From: Trichomonas vaginalis G3
Lineage: Eukaryota; Parabasalia; Trichomonadida; Trichomonadidae
Length of the DNA stretch: 64,000 nt
Direction of reading: 5' to 3'
Assembly (NCBI RefSeq): GCF_026262505.1
Contig: NC_067203.1
Location: forward strand, 6,448,001-6,512,000
In this document: in pieces, positions 1 to 11,300 of the stretch
Layout: each line of letters starts with the position of its first letter
Numbering within the stretch: the first letter of the stretch is position 1
The notes under the pieces: generated by a model
Told to the model about the DNA's origin: nothing
Seen by the model: the letters and a program-made list of their open reading frames with translations, nothing else
Database searches by the model: none
Program-made: the position numbers and the translations under genes

Positions 1-170
1 GGATTGAGCTGGTTTTTGTTCTTTGGTTAATAGTCTTCATATGTGAATTGAGAAATTTCATGTTATAAAAAATAAATCAAGAAAAATAATGAGAATTTAA
101 ATTAATATGTTTGGAAAAACATTTTATTATATCATTTAAATACAAAAAATCAGATAGAAGCTGATAAAAA

Positions 171-1163
171 TCAATTTGATTGTGTAATTTTTCTAATTCT
201 CTCTGGAAGGTGTTTTGAGACCAAACCAAGTACAGAATCAATTTGTTCAAGTCCTGGGAAGCCGCACAATGAAAGACCAACCAAAGAAAAGTGGGTATGA
301 AGGAGATCTGGCGCTGCAGTCGAATTCGAGCGGAACATGCCATGTCCGCAGTAGTTACTGAAGATAAATGTCGTCAGCCTCTCTTTGTTGACGAAATCGT
401 CAAACCAACCTAAAGTTTTCAAAGGAGCGCCGATCCAGAAGGAATAACATGTATCGGTAAGCTTGTTAGTACGTCCATTGAATCCATCATCTTGTCTTTG
501 TGATAGCCAGTATGCTAACGCTTGTTTATCTTTGATTCGATCGATAGCTCCCCAAATTTTGAGGGATGAAATAGCGCAATACGTAGCTCCGCCGTGGGCT
601 TCTTGTCCAGGCTCATGGGCAAAGCCACCTTCGTATGTCTGGCAGTCTAATATGTAATTAATTGCAGAATCGATGTTTAAATCGCCATTAGAACCAAGAA
701 GAGCGCATATTGCTGCTGCACAGAATGTAAATCTTAAATCTGCTTCAGAGCCGAGATGATGTCCCATGAATGTTCCGTTTGGTAACTGCAAAGACTTCAG
801 TTCTGCAAAAATTCGATCCTTTTCAACACGTTCGAGGTTGTCTCCGAGAAGAATTAATACTGCAAGTGCGCAATATGTCATTGTAATATGAGATTCTTCA
901 ACTTTATGATCTGGAGTTTCATGAATACAAGATGGCCTAAATCCACCAGAGAGGGGAGCATGGACTTGCTGTTTGTAGATCCATTCTATGATTTGATCCT
1001 TAGTTTCTTTGTCCAGTGAGTCAAGCGCACCAAGTAACGCGAGGGAGTTCACTGAGAAGTAAACTAAGTTGGTTAGAATGATCTCTTGCTGTTCAAATGA
1101 TGGAGGAAGGCCTTTAAGAAGAGCACTGAAATATTTAACACATTGAGAGATGTTTAATTCCAT
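171..1163 (-). CDS. PGGT1B: Geranylgeranyltransferase type I, beta subunit
   Basis: Beta (catalytic) subunit of protein geranylgeranyltransferase-I, which attaches a C20 isoprenoid to the CaaX cysteine of Rho/Rab-like GTPases in the cytosol as a heterodimer with an alpha subunit. The 330-residue product has the alpha-alpha barrel repeats of the prenyltransferase beta family: HITMTYCALAVLILLGD (residues 92-108), a GSEADLRFTFCAA repeat (138-150), EAHGGATYCAISSL (188-201) and DTCYSFWIGAPLK (237-249). The family's zinc ligands can be placed at D237, C239 and H289. These motifs fit GGTase-I better than farnesyltransferase or Rab GGTase beta. Length is slightly under the animal enzyme (about 377). 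The ATG used is the first in frame. The gene is free-standing. Identity is confident; the GGTase-I versus FTase assignment is from family knowledge. Confidence 0.88.
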   Translation of the reverse strand: MELNISQCVKYFSALLKGLPPSFEQQEIILTNLVYFSVNSLALLGALDSLDKETKDQIIEWIYKQQVHAPLSGGFRPSCIHETPDHKVEESHITMTYCALAVLILLGDNLERVEKDRIFAELKSLQLPNGTFMGHHLGSEADLRFTFCAAAICALLGSNGDLNIDSAINYILDCQTYEGGFAHEPGQEAHGGATYCAISSLKIWGAIDRIKDKQALAYWLSQRQDDGFNGRTNKLTDTCYSFWIGAPLKTLGWFDDFVNKERLTTFIFSNYCGHGMFRSNSTAAPDLLHTHFSLVGLSLCGFPGLEQIDSVLGLVSKHLPERIRKITQSN

Positions 1164-1566
1164 TTCAATGTTTTGTCACTTTTTATAAAAAAAATTCATT
1201 TCAATGTAATGCAACGAACTTGGAGTAAATAAATGAATAATTTATGTATTAAACCGGCAGTCACTGAGAGAAAGATAACAAATTATCAGTGTGCTAATAA
1301 TTTTTATGCTTTTTTTATTGGAAATTTAAAATATTTGTTTCCTTAAAAATGGAACCGGCTGAGATCTTAAATTTGAAAAATTGATGCTGTGATGTTTCTT
1401 CTTCCAAATATCTAGTCCAGATATTATCCCTGGAGCATCAGCCCCCGCAAGTTCCAAAATTGCAAAGCAGTTTTCTGGAAGTATCCAAGGCTTCAATATC
1501 ATAGAAATAAAAACTTTAGTATATGCCCTACTAATATATATATATATTTCTTTACTACAAATGAAG
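1164..1566. other. AT-rich spacer, no gene seen
   Basis: Spacer upstream of the prenyltransferase gene and downstream of the decayed ankyrin gene. It contains a TCATTT initiator-like site on the minus strand, about 80 bases before the prenyltransferase ATG. No other structure was recognised. Confidence 0.4.
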
Positions 1567-2727
1567 TTATGAGCAATACACTACCTCTTTTTTCTTTTCT
1601 GCAAAACGAAGAGCGATTTTTCTATTTTTATCTTTTTCATTGAAATTAGCACCATGTGAAAGAAGAACTTCAGCTGTTTCTTTACTATTTTCATGTGCTG
1701 CAAAATAAAGAGCGTTTTTTCCATCATTATCTTTTTCATTGATACTGGCAACAATTTGAAATAAGAAATTCGGCTGTTCTCATACTATTATAATTTGCTG
1801 CATTATCTTTTTCATTGATATTTGCTGCATTTGAAGGAAATATTCACAAAGTAATGGAATATTGAACCATGATGAATAAACAAAGCATTTCTTAACATCA
1901 TTAGTTTGATCGAAATAAACTAAAAATGATTCAAGATTTTTGTATTTTCCGCAATCATATACATCGATCTTTATATTGTATTCATTCATCAAGAATGTAA
2001 CAAAATCAATGTTGTGTGAAATAATTGCATATGGCATGCATTTTTCATTTGGTTTCTGATATTTCAAACATTCACTCATGATCTCTGGATTTCCCCCTAA
2101 AAATGAAAATTCTAGACATGTTTCAGTTATTTCTGAGCTGAATTTTGATCTTAATAACTTGAAACAATCAACTGCTCCATGGTAACAACATAATTCAAGT
2201 AATGAATATCCTCTGTAAGAATATGGATATAAACTACTTTCAAGTATTTGATCTTTATTAAATTCACCTCTTTCTGTGAAATATATGAATCTTTCTAAGT
2301 CATTATTCATAATTGCTCTGCAAATTGTATTTTCTGTATGAATATCGAGATTTTCTGGTTTAATTTTTTCGAAATTGCAGGCATATAATTTAATTCCATA
2401 TTCTTTATAAAACAGGAAGCTTAAAAGAAACTCAACATTTTTGACCTCTTTGACATGATAATCATCAAATATATATTTGGCAAGCTTTAGATAAGACTTT
2501 GTATAGCGGTTATTATACGGAATGATATCTAAAATATCTTTTATAATATTTTGTGGAAGATATTTCTTTAAATCAATCAATTCTGTTTTGATCATTTTGT
2601 AAATCGAGTTTAATCCTTCTTCATTTTCCGTTTTTAGCTGATACAACGCAGTATACGAATTGATGTGGTATTTAAAGATGTTTTGCAATTCAATGAATTT
2701 ATTTGTGTGAATGTCTTTATCAGACAT
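1567..2727 (-). pseudogene. DUF3447-ankyrin protein, decayed 3' half
   Basis: Member of the very large trichomonad family with an N-terminal DUF3447-type region followed by ankyrin repeats. The first 300 or so residues (start 2727, MSDKDIHTNKF) are open and helical, with the characteristic ELCCYHGAVDCFKLL and LEFSFLGGNPEIMSECL segments. The ankyrin part follows in other frames: one segment reads ANINEKDNAAN and another reads SINEKDNDGKNALYFAAHENSKETAEVLLSHGANF in pieces, then runs to a stop at 1567-1569. At least two small indels therefore separate the repeats, so this host gene looks like a pseudogene or a sequencing-affected copy. Function of the family is unknown; the ankyrins imply protein binding. 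The open reading frame alone spans 1780-2727. Confidence 0.75.
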
Positions 2728-3229
2728 TAAAAATAACTGAAAAAAATTATTTTAAATTTACCAACTTTTTACCAGCATCTCCTCCTATTTGGGGATTTTT
2801 GATAACTGAGGATGGAAAAACTTCTTGTTGTTAAGCATGTTAGACTTTTTCAAATGGCATTATCGATATTAAAATCATCCTTTATCAATAGTTGTAAATC
2901 GTCGCTCTGAAATATGATAAATCGCATAGCATATATTTAGATTGGGCAATCGCAAAGAAATTCAGTCTAAAAATGTAAGAATTAATAATATATATTCTTC
3001 ATAAGAAAGATTTATGACAAAATAGTTTCTATAGTGGCCAGTTCTGGTGAGAAACTGCTGGGAAATGTACCCCAAGGAATTTGGTTTTTATGTTTTTAGT
3101 TGAATACCTCCAGAAAACCCTTTCCAACCAGAATCAGCCACCATATAGTTTCTTTTTAAATGCAGATATTCATCAAAGGAGGAAATCCCAAATAAAATTT
3201 TGCGAAAAGTGTCGTGGTTACAATAAAAA
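2728..3229. other. Spacer, nothing recognised
   Basis: About 500 bases between the divergent ankyrin and cornichon genes. A minus-strand open frame here (to 3426) overlaps the cornichon gene and shows no family features. No RNA gene or repeat was recognised. Confidence 0.4.
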
Positions 3230-3628
3230 ATGTGGTTTCTCCTCGTTATTGGAATAATGGCATTGATGGCTTTATCAGTAATATTCATTATGATCATCAT
3301 GGACCTTGGTGATTTCGCATCAAACCGCGTAAGTCCACTAGATGTCTGCTCTAGTTTGAATTCTATTCTCTGGCCAACAAAATATCTCACAACTACTGTT
3401 GCAACGGTTGCCTGCATATTTTTCAAATCTACGTTTCCGGTTTTCTTTGTTTATTTAGGAATGACATTTTATTTTGCCTTTAAAGTAAACACCACTAAAT
3501 TTTTCGAACCACTTACAATTGTAAGGGAATGCACGTATAGAAAACGTCAGTTCATTATATTTTCAGGAATTAATCTTATTGCAGTAATTTACTTTCTTCT
3601 TATATGCGCTTTCATGATATTTGAATGA
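3230..3628 (+). CDS. CNIH: Cornichon / Erv14-family ER cargo receptor
   Basis: Small membrane protein (132 aa) of the cornichon family, which loads transmembrane cargo into COPII vesicles at the ER. The N-terminal membrane segment (about residues 2-24) is followed by the family signature: MDLGDFASNRVSPLDVCSSL, equivalent to the D-L-E-x-D-x-x-N-P-x-D-x-C region, then LNSILWPTKYLTTTVATV (second segment, about 50-68). A third hydrophobic stretch (about 72-86) and a C-terminal one (about 108-130) complete the fold. Length matches Erv14 (138 aa) closely. The start ATG follows an A-run directly. Known: family topology and role. Inferred: identity from motif order, since overall identity looks low. 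Confidence 0.8.
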   Translation: MWFLLVIGIMALMALSVIFIMIIMDLGDFASNRVSPLDVCSSLNSILWPTKYLTTTVATVACIFFKSTFPVFFVYLGMTFYFAFKVNTTKFFEPLTIVRECTYRKRQFIIFSGINLIAVIYFLLICAFMIFE

Positions 3629-3766
3629 AAAAGCACCATACAGTCCTATTTGTAAATAATAAATGTTTGAATATTATTAAAATTTAATAATGAGTGAAAA
3701 AGAAACAAATGTTTAATAATATATATAATTATTTATAGCAAACAACGTAAGAATAAAATAAAATCA

Positions 3767-5068
3767 TTATTCTCCAGGATGTTCAAATTGAACAGACACG
3801 TCATGTTCCAGCATAAATCTTTCGTGATCAAGGTCTGTTAGTTCTGAAGATATTTCGGACTTGAATGGCTTCTCGTAAGATGGCCAAGAAACTAAACAGA
3901 AGAAAAGCACGAATATATATTGTGCGACGTATTCACAGATGAAGTTCATTAAACTACTTTGATATCCTTCGTATATAATGAGTGAAGCTCTTGCTAATTG
4001 AGGGATAATAAGTAATAATAACAAAATACTGTAGAAATACATGTATAATCGTTTCCTCTTAATTGTTGTCTGAACAGCAATCATTATTAAATGGTGACAA
4101 GCCAAAATAAAGAAGGAAACTTTTGAAATAATTGAAGTCGAAAAGAAGAAAACCCAAACAATGCCATTATTATCGAAGAAATATGATACAATAAATGAAT
4201 CTGTTGTAATGGCCGTCATGGCTTCTGTCAAAACATAAAGTGCAGCGATTAATAGAGCTGTGCCAAGTCCTTCGCGGCTGAAGAAGTACATCGATATACA
4301 AAAGATAGATACTAGGTTTATAGCTCCATGAACTCCTCGGACCATTAAAAAGATCGCATGTTTTATTATAGATAATTCGTCTTCTTCTCCTGTATGATTG
4401 TAATGCAAATTTGCAATATATGTAACGGTTAATATGATAACGGAGAGAACTTTCAAAAAGTCGAATTCTTTGTTTGAATAAAAAATCCATACAAAAATAT
4501 AGAAGCAAAGGAATCCTAATATGGTATATCGAATTATTCCATTAATGCTATTCATTATATGGGCGGATTCTTCTGTTGATTTGACAACAAATAAATAAGG
4601 TTTAATATCCTTTGGAGCTCCATTAATATTAAGTTCGACAAGGATATTATCGTAGATCGGATACCACGATGTATATAATTCTGCCTCTCCCGATGGAGTT
4701 GTCAAGAAAGTATCAGAAATTGTCTTTGGAATTGATTTGCCTTGACATGTTAAACTGGCAAAGATTGAAATTTTATCATCAGCGGAAGCCATGGATCCTA
4801 CACCTTTAACATAAATTGAGCCAAAATAATTGTTATTATTAAATGTAACTGTTGGAGCATAGAAGAAAATTGTACCGTTGGGATAAGTATGCATCATTCC
4901 GTTAATTGTTTCGTGCGAATCGAAAATTTTGTGAACAAATGTTTTGGATACTACAACTAAAATCACAATTACTGCATATAATAGCGCGGCAATTTGGAGA
5001 GCATTTACACAATACATTTTTTGTTTAGGTTCAGTTGTATGAGTTGGCGAGTTTTGCGTAGATTCCAT
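3767..5068 (-). CDS. Seven-membrane-segment GOST/Wntless-like protein
   Basis: A 433-residue integral membrane protein. After a short polar N-terminus there is a signal-anchor segment (about residues 24-45), then a roughly 130-residue beta-rich lumenal or extracellular domain (THTYPNG... to SAHIMNSING), then seven hydrophobic segments between about 175 and 395, and an acidic cytosolic tail. This layout (signal segment, extracellular beta domain, 7TM bundle) is that of GOST-type proteins such as TMEM181, Wntless and TMEM87, which act in Golgi trafficking. No residue motif pins the subfamily, so the call rests on architecture. It lies tail-to-tail with the cornichon gene, another secretory-pathway component. 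Alternative: an unrelated GPCR-like protein. Confidence 0.5.
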   Translation of the reverse strand: MESTQNSPTHTTEPKQKMYCVNALQIAALLYAVIVILVVVSKTFVHKIFDSHETINGMMHTYPNGTIFFYAPTVTFNNNNYFGSIYVKGVGSMASADDKISIFASLTCQGKSIPKTISDTFLTTPSGEAELYTSWYPIYDNILVELNINGAPKDIKPYLFVVKSTEESAHIMNSINGIIRYTILGFLCFYIFVWIFYSNKEFDFLKVLSVIILTVTYIANLHYNHTGEEDELSIIKHAIFLMVRGVHGAINLVSIFCISMYFFSREGLGTALLIAALYVLTEAMTAITTDSFIVSYFFDNNGIVWVFFFSTSIISKVSFFILACHHLIMIAVQTTIKRKRLYMYFYSILLLLLIIPQLARASLIIYEGYQSSLMNFICEYVAQYIFVLFFCLVSWPSYEKPFKSEISSELTDLDHERFMLEHDVSVQFEHPGE

Positions 5069-5525
5069 TTTTTTCTCAAAAATAAATAATTTTTTTTTAT
5101 CTTCTATTTGTTCAATGATAGGTACTTCAGATCTTTTATCACAGCCATTTGAGGGACCAAAGTTTGGGTGTATATTATAGGTACAAATAAATGGCTCTTT
5201 GTATAGTTTGGAAGATTTTGGCTTAAGGGTTTTAGTGATAAAGTTAATTTAAATTTGAATGAATTTAGAATTTTTTTTCTACACGCCCCTAGCAATTCAG
5301 TTTGAAAAACTCAAATTTTCAGCTCAATACTCACATATGGTCGCATCTGTTTAAATTCTTTAAAGTATTCCCTCTCAGAGGCTTCGGATCCTGATGTGTT
5401 TGGAAAGATTCACTTCTTATTTTGCACTGTAAAAAAAAACTTTCGAAATTTTACACTCGTTTGAGAATGCATAGATATCTTATTCAAAGGACTCTGCACG
5501 CCAATAGAAATGAAAAAATATTTTG
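5069..5525. other. Divergent-promoter spacer, no gene seen
   Basis: About 460 bases between the divergent GOST-like and leucine-rich-repeat genes. Short open frames on both strands look random in composition. Only the initiator noted separately is supported. Confidence 0.4.
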
Positions 5526-5531
5526 TCACTT
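5526..5531 (+). promoter_or_regulatory. Initiator (Inr) TCACTT upstream of the LRR gene
   Basis: Matches the trichomonad core promoter consensus TCAYTW within GTCACTTTTTAT. Transcription starting at the A would give a leader of about 33 bases, in the short range usual for trichomonads. The match is seen in sequence; its use is inferred. Confidence 0.5.
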
Positions 5532-5560
5532 TTTATCGTTATTGATTCGTTTTAAAAAAA

Positions 5561-7660
5561 ATGGAGAACGAGAGCCCAGCAAATCCAGAACAGGTTTCAT
5601 TTTTAGAAGAGCTTTATGTTGCTAGGTGCAAAGATACACTTGAGCAACCTTCTCGTGAAGAATTCATGCGTTTCAGTTCTCGATTAAAAGCTCGTGTTTC
5701 GGGTGCAGTTTGTTCTCTTCGTAATCAACACCTTGGTGTTTCTGCTGCAAATACACTATCGAAATTCTTCAGAAATAGAACAGATTTGATTAAATTAGAT
5801 CTTTATTGCAATTTAATTCGCGATCATGGTCTACAAGTTGTTTCACACTTTGTTCAATTATGCAAATACATCAGAGTATTCAATATTGGCTGCAATGACC
5901 TCACAGATAAATCTGCACCTCAACTTGCAAATATTATTTCTGCAAACCATTTAAGATCCTTACAATTAGGAACAGTCGAAAAATCCTTGCATCCAAACAA
6001 ATTTACTTCGATTACTCTTGATGCTTTATCTGAAGCAATTGTTAAAAATGACGCTTTACTTGCAATTGGCTTAAACGGATCATCATTCGGTGCTAAACCA
6101 GCTCCAACAGCTCCTACATCGTCTTCTGCTCTAATAAGAATGTTTTCGAAGAGCAAATCGTTATTAAATATCCAACTAAGTAATTGCGGTCTTTTAAGTG
6201 ATGATATGATGCTTGTTATCGAAAATGGTTTCTGTTTCAACCCAGTTCTCAAGCGTTTAGACATCAGCCAAAATAATTTGGCTCCAAACGTCGGAATGAG
6301 AATTGCTCAGTACTTACTCGAGCCAATTAAAGAGATGGTTATCCAACCTGATGCAGAAAATCCAGAAACAGATTACGACGTAATTGTTACTGATCAAACC
6401 CCTCATATCTTCTACTTAGATTTATCATCAAACCTCTTCAACGCTCAAGTTGCAACAGGCTTCGCCAAAGTACTTACTACATACCCATATTTGGGATACC
6501 TTGACATCTCAAATAATGAAATCGGAGATGATGGAGCAATCCAGCTTGCCGAAGCCCTCGAACATAACACAACTCTTGTTGAGCTTCATATTGCAGGCAA
6601 CGGTATTCGATCTCCAGGTGGTGTTGCCCTTGCAAAAGTTTTGGCAAATAATGAAACACTCATTCACCTCAATATTTCGAACAACAAGCTTGGTGATGAG
6701 ACAGCCAATGCAATTGCTGAAGCCTTGGCCCAAAACAAATGCCTTACAACACTTAATATCAGCTCATCAATGCTTTCCAATGCCGGTGGCATCAAAATCG
6801 CCGAAGCAACTCAAAAATGCCACTCCCTTATATCATTGGACATGAGCGATAACTTCTTTACCGAAGATGCCGGATCTGCAATGGAAAAAACTTTCCGCGA
6901 AAACGGAACCATCCTCAAAATCAATGTTTCTGGCACACAGATCAACCATTTCTCCTTCCACGCGCTGAATGAGATCTGTGCAAGAAATGCTGCACTTTTG
7001 AAGCAAAAAGAACAGAAACCATTGAGAAACCAATACGTCAAATCGCAATATTCCGTTGTAGAACTCCAAAGAAAGGAGGTCATCCTTAAATCTCTTGTTT
7101 CCCAGAAGAATGATCTGAAATCTCAGATTGATTCGCTGAACGAGACCATTAGAACACTCAAAGAAGAGGAAGAGAACAAATCCAAGGACCTCACGAAGCA
7201 AATCCAGGAAAAGGAGGCTCAAATCGAGACAGAAGCCGCAGATTTCAAGACAAAAAAGGAAAAACTCGATGAAGAACTCCAAGAACTCACAACAAAGAAG
7301 GAAGAGCTTCAGAAGGCTCTCGAAGGACAGCAGAAACAGAACGCTGACGTTAGAGCAAAGATCGATGAAAGAAAAGCTGTTTTGAAGAAATTGACAGATG
7401 ATTTTGAAGCTGCAAAGAATTCAAAACTTGCAGAAATAGAGAAATTAACAAATGCTGCAAACGAATTACTTGAACTAGCAAAGAACCCTGAAGCACTCGC
7501 AGCAATGGAGAAACTTCCAGAATTTATTCAGTTCCAGGATGAACCAAAAGAAGTTGTTCCTGAAGTTGCAATTCCACAGGATCAACCTGCTTCTTCTACT
7601 TCGAAGAAGAGCTCAAAGAAGAGTTCGAAGAAGAGTTCTAAAAAGTCGCCAAAGAAGTAA
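5561..7660 (+). CDS. Leucine-rich-repeat / coiled-coil protein
   Basis: A 699-residue protein. Residues about 60-480 contain ribonuclease-inhibitor-type leucine-rich repeats of 28 residues (for example LGYLDISNNEIGDDGAIQLA, LVELHIAGNGIRSPGGVALA, LIHLNISNNKLGDETANAIA), the curved solenoid used for protein binding. Residues about 505-640 form a long charged coiled coil (E/K-rich, no proline). The tail ends in a lysine/serine run of KKSS repeats (about 680-699). The combination resembles cytoskeletal or flagellar LRR scaffolds, but no specific family is recognised. A TCACTT initiator lies 33 bases before the ATG. Base composition is slightly richer in GC over the repeats, usual for a well-expressed gene. 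Function not assigned. Confidence 0.85.
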   Translation: MENESPANPEQVSFLEELYVARCKDTLEQPSREEFMRFSSRLKARVSGAVCSLRNQHLGVSAANTLSKFFRNRTDLIKLDLYCNLIRDHGLQVVSHFVQLCKYIRVFNIGCNDLTDKSAPQLANIISANHLRSLQLGTVEKSLHPNKFTSITLDALSEAIVKNDALLAIGLNGSSFGAKPAPTAPTSSSALIRMFSKSKSLLNIQLSNCGLLSDDMMLVIENGFCFNPVLKRLDISQNNLAPNVGMRIAQYLLEPIKEMVIQPDAENPETDYDVIVTDQTPHIFYLDLSSNLFNAQVATGFAKVLTTYPYLGYLDISNNEIGDDGAIQLAEALEHNTTLVELHIAGNGIRSPGGVALAKVLANNETLIHLNISNNKLGDETANAIAEALAQNKCLTTLNISSSMLSNAGGIKIAEATQKCHSLISLDMSDNFFTEDAGSAMEKTFRENGTILKINVSGTQINHFSFHALNEICARNAALLKQKEQKPLRNQYVKSQYSVVELQRKEVILKSLVSQKNDLKSQIDSLNETIRTLKEEEENKSKDLTKQIQEKEAQIETEAADFKTKKEKLDEELQELTTKKEELQKALEGQQKQNADVRAKIDERKAVLKKLTDDFEAAKNSKLAEIEKLTNAANELLELAKNPEALAAMEKLPEFIQFQDEPKEVVPEVAIPQDQPASSTSKKSSKKSSKKSSKKSPKK

Positions 7661-8210
7661 GTGTAATATTTTATATTTTTTATTATTTTATATTCTAAAA
7701 TGTTTAAGATGTTAAAATTTTTTTATAGAGAGATTTAGAAACAGATAGGAGCGGTTCTGCATAATAAAAAAATTAACTCTTCAGTTGATTTTCAAGTACT
7801 CCAAGGAACAATTATTTTCATTAAGCAGAACAGCGCAACCATATATTGTTTGAAATAAAGTTCCAGTAATATTATTGTCATCTGGTGGTTTTTGACGAAA
7901 ATATGAAATTCGAAGTGCATTTAAGCCCCAATGACATGGCCTCCAATTCAGATGCAAAAGGTTAACTTTCAATAATGCTTCCTATATTTTGAAAGTTAAA
8001 ACTCCGTTTTAGCCGAAAATGACAATTTTGACACTCTTATTGACGACATATCCAAATGACAGAGGAATTTAAAATGAATATATGTGGTACGATGGAGGTA
8101 AAATATATGACCCCACTGGTGGCCCATAGCTGCAGAGGGGATCTCCACCGGAGGAGGTGACCATTAAATTTAAATAAATTTGTAGTAAAAATTTATATTT
8201 TGATTATAAT
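7661..8210. other. Spacer, nothing recognised
   Basis: About 550 bases after the LRR gene. A 63-codon minus-strand open frame (7781-7972) has no recognisable features. A G-rich patch near 8106-8160 reads like degraded low-complexity sequence. No RNA gene was recognised. Confidence 0.35.
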
Positions 8211-8340
8211 GAAATAAGAAATTCAACTGTTTCTTTATAATTAAACCTTATTGCAATATGAAGAGCGGTATCTCCAAAATTATCATTTTCGTTGATGTTT
8301 GCACCATGTTAAAGGAAATATTCACAAAGTAATGGAATAT
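8211..8340 (-). pseudogene. Detached ankyrin-repeat fragment
   Basis: Read on the minus strand this stretch gives IPLLCEYFL, then an in-frame stop, then HGANINENDNFGDTALHIA and FNYKETVEFLIS. It is one ankyrin repeat plus the junction that normally joins DUF3447 to the repeats. The same junction (IPLLCEYFLQ) occurs in the decayed gene at 1567-2727, so this is a fragment of a second family member with no intact gene around it. Confidence 0.7.
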
Positions 8341-8393
8341 AAGTAAAGGCTATAAAAAAATTACAAAGAATAAATAAGTTTAACTTTATATAT

Positions 8394-11300
8394 TTACAAG
8401 TCGACTAAGCTTAAAGCAAGTGACTTAACAAGTTCTCTTATTTCCTGTGAAGGATTTGAAAGGAATTCCAAGCAAGCAACAATTGCTTCATTCTTCTTTT
8501 GTTTGAAGAAACGCGAATTCATCGATTTCGATTCTCCAACAATTTTTTCAACAACTTTCAAAGTTAATTTGTTTTGATTCATTTCATTCAACATTTTCAG
8601 TGCACAAATGACAGCATCAGCAACTTCATCGTCTTGTAATGCTCCTTCTGATAAGAAGGAAAAGATTATTTCAATAGATAAACTCTCGACTTGAACTAAT
8701 TTAAGTTTTGATGAAATTTTTGAAATCAAAAGTGACACTTTTGGTAATTTATTTTCTTTCACGAAAACTAAAGCATCTTCCAGTAATTTTGGATATTCTT
8801 TAGCTTGTTCTTGGAGCGAATCATTATTCAGAACTAATGAAATCGACTTTGTCGCAATTTCTTTCATTTCTTCGTTCAAAATTGAAACTTTTGCAGTTTC
8901 TTCGATGAAAACATGGATAATTTCGAAGTCCATGAGCTGAATAAACATCGATGATGCCCAAGGAATCAATGTCTGTGGGATAATCATGTCATTTTCGTTG
9001 GTCGAACAGCTAATTAAGTATTTTGACATTGATTTATACATAAAAGGCACAGAAATCAAAGGTGTCTGTGCGAAAATGGGCATAATATGTTCAGCGATTG
9101 TTTGTATTTTATCTTGCTTCTGAATATATTTGTTTAGCAAAATAAAATAAGAATCTGTCACAAATTCAATGACATTTTTGTTATCTGTTGTGTAGATGAT
9201 GCTTGGAAGTACTTCTATGTATTCAGATGTTATCTCTTGTGTCTCTTCTGACTTCTTTGGAAGTAATTTTGCGGATTCCAAATTTAATGAAGGAACATAC
9301 TGTTGTATTATGTAATTCGCCATAATTAGGAACACTTTCAAGTCATGGCGGGTAGGAATCTGCAAATAGTTATTGGAAAAGATCTGGAATGATGATTGAA
9401 TTATTGAAATTTCTGAATCACAAGAAGCAGCTTCCAATAACTCAATAATTACATCCCATGCAGTATCTATCTTAGGAATAACAACTTCTACAATACTCAA
9501 AACTAATTTCCTCGGCTCTAAAAGACAGTTATTCATAAAAATTGTCAAAAAAGGTGACAAAATATCAATTTGGAATTGAGACCACATTTCTTTGAAATTA
9601 AAACAAGAAATTACTACTTGACGAAGTCCATCAATTGCGTACATTGATATTTCATTATGTCCTAGACATGCTGTCCTATTGAATTGTGCTCTAACAAGCA
9701 TCCAACTCTGTATCCATATGAATCTAACTCTGTCGAAAGATTCTTTCATCAATTCAATGATTTTTTGTAAAGTGAAAATTACTGGCGGATTCATGCATAA
9801 CTCTTCTGTTGCGACATTGCACATGGCCTTTACGAATTCTACGTATGCGAAACCAGGCAAACACTTGGCATTCATGAACACTGAATCAATCTCTTGTGTA
9901 TGATTGATTTCTGTTGTTGTTTTAGTGTTTTGTTTCGCAGAAGAATCAATGGCTTCTAAATCATTCGATCCCCAAGTGTAAATCTTGGAAAACAGCTGCA
10001 AAAGATATGTCCAAGAGTTACCAAACCCTTCTCCACATTCTTTAGCAAGAGAACACGCTTTGGAAATGGCCAAAGTTTGGCATTGGCCGTTCGAAATTTG
10101 ACAATAATTACAAAGAAAACTCAAAATACTTTCGAGCTCTTTCTGCATCGAAAAATTAGAAAGGAAGAAAATCAACTGAGAAATACAATCTAAATCAACT
10201 TGCACAATCTCAGGTATGGCATAATTTGAGAGCAAAAGTGACAAACAGGCAAAAAGTGACGGCCACAATCTTTCAATTATTAAAATTAACAATTCACGGG
10301 ATAATGAAGGCAAACCTTCTTTATTCGAACGTTCCATCAAGTCTCTGAGTAACTGGCGACTCTTCTTTTGGTTCTGCTCTTGATTTCCGTCCGTTGTAAA
10401 GATGGTTTTCATTTTGAGAGGTTTATTTTTAACCCGCTCGTAAATGTCATTTAAATCTGACAGGGGAACTTCCCTGGCAAATTCAACTTCTCTTGTATTT
10501 TTGATCCATTCTTCACATGTGATCTTTCTCTTGATGTTCTCGTTATGCAAATCTGTTTGCAACATGATGATTGAGAAAGAAATGGCGTAAGCAGCATCTT
10601 CTGTCATAATTTCGGGATTATCTTCATGGTATTTCTTCGAAAAACAAATCATGACTCTGTCAATCTGTTGTGCTTCGCCTGGTAATAAGAAACTTGAACA
10701 TAAATCACGAAGAGCTTGATCAAGTGTCACTTTTTGGAAATTAAATGTGGAGATAAAACCTTCTAAGGCTTTTTGGTTCTCTGGCTTGACTATGTACTCG
10801 GAAATATTTGTAGGATTCAGGAGAGGTGATGATCTGAGGAAAACGCCGATCTTGTAAAGGTCATCTTCAACTAATTCTGACTGAATTAAGGATTGTATGC
10901 CTTGTTTGATCGATTTGTTGAAGATTGCGGCACAACCTTCCATGGTCATCTTCTTTTCTAATACAAATCTTTCGTTGTCGCTCTTTTCATCGTCGGATTT
11001 GGCTCCTGCCGTCAAGAAAAAGTTTCTGAATGAAATTAGTATGGAGTCTAAGCATCTCAAGCAAGAAATAGCTACAGTTGCATTTGATGAAAACAATAAA
11101 ATGCATTGCGTAATTGAATTTACAAGATTTTCGAAAACTCTGTAACTATCTGTTGATGAGCAGTCGCACATTGCGAATACTGTTAGTAATACATGGCTTT
11201 CGAGTGAAGAGATGGCTTCTAAATACGAAACAGCTTTGACAATCGATTGACTTTTGCTTTCGAAGGCAGGAGTGATCAATTGAGCGATAATAGCTGGAAA

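Noticed and set aside
3088-3426. 112-codon minus-strand frame
   Set aside because: Overlaps the well-supported cornichon gene in antisense.
4170-4508. 112-codon frame within the GOST-like gene
   Set aside because: Alternative frame on the same strand as a convincing membrane protein gene; arginine/tyrosine-rich shadow.
5920-7282. Overlapping frames inside the LRR gene
   Set aside because: Shadows produced by the leucine-rich repeats and the lysine/glutamate coiled coil.
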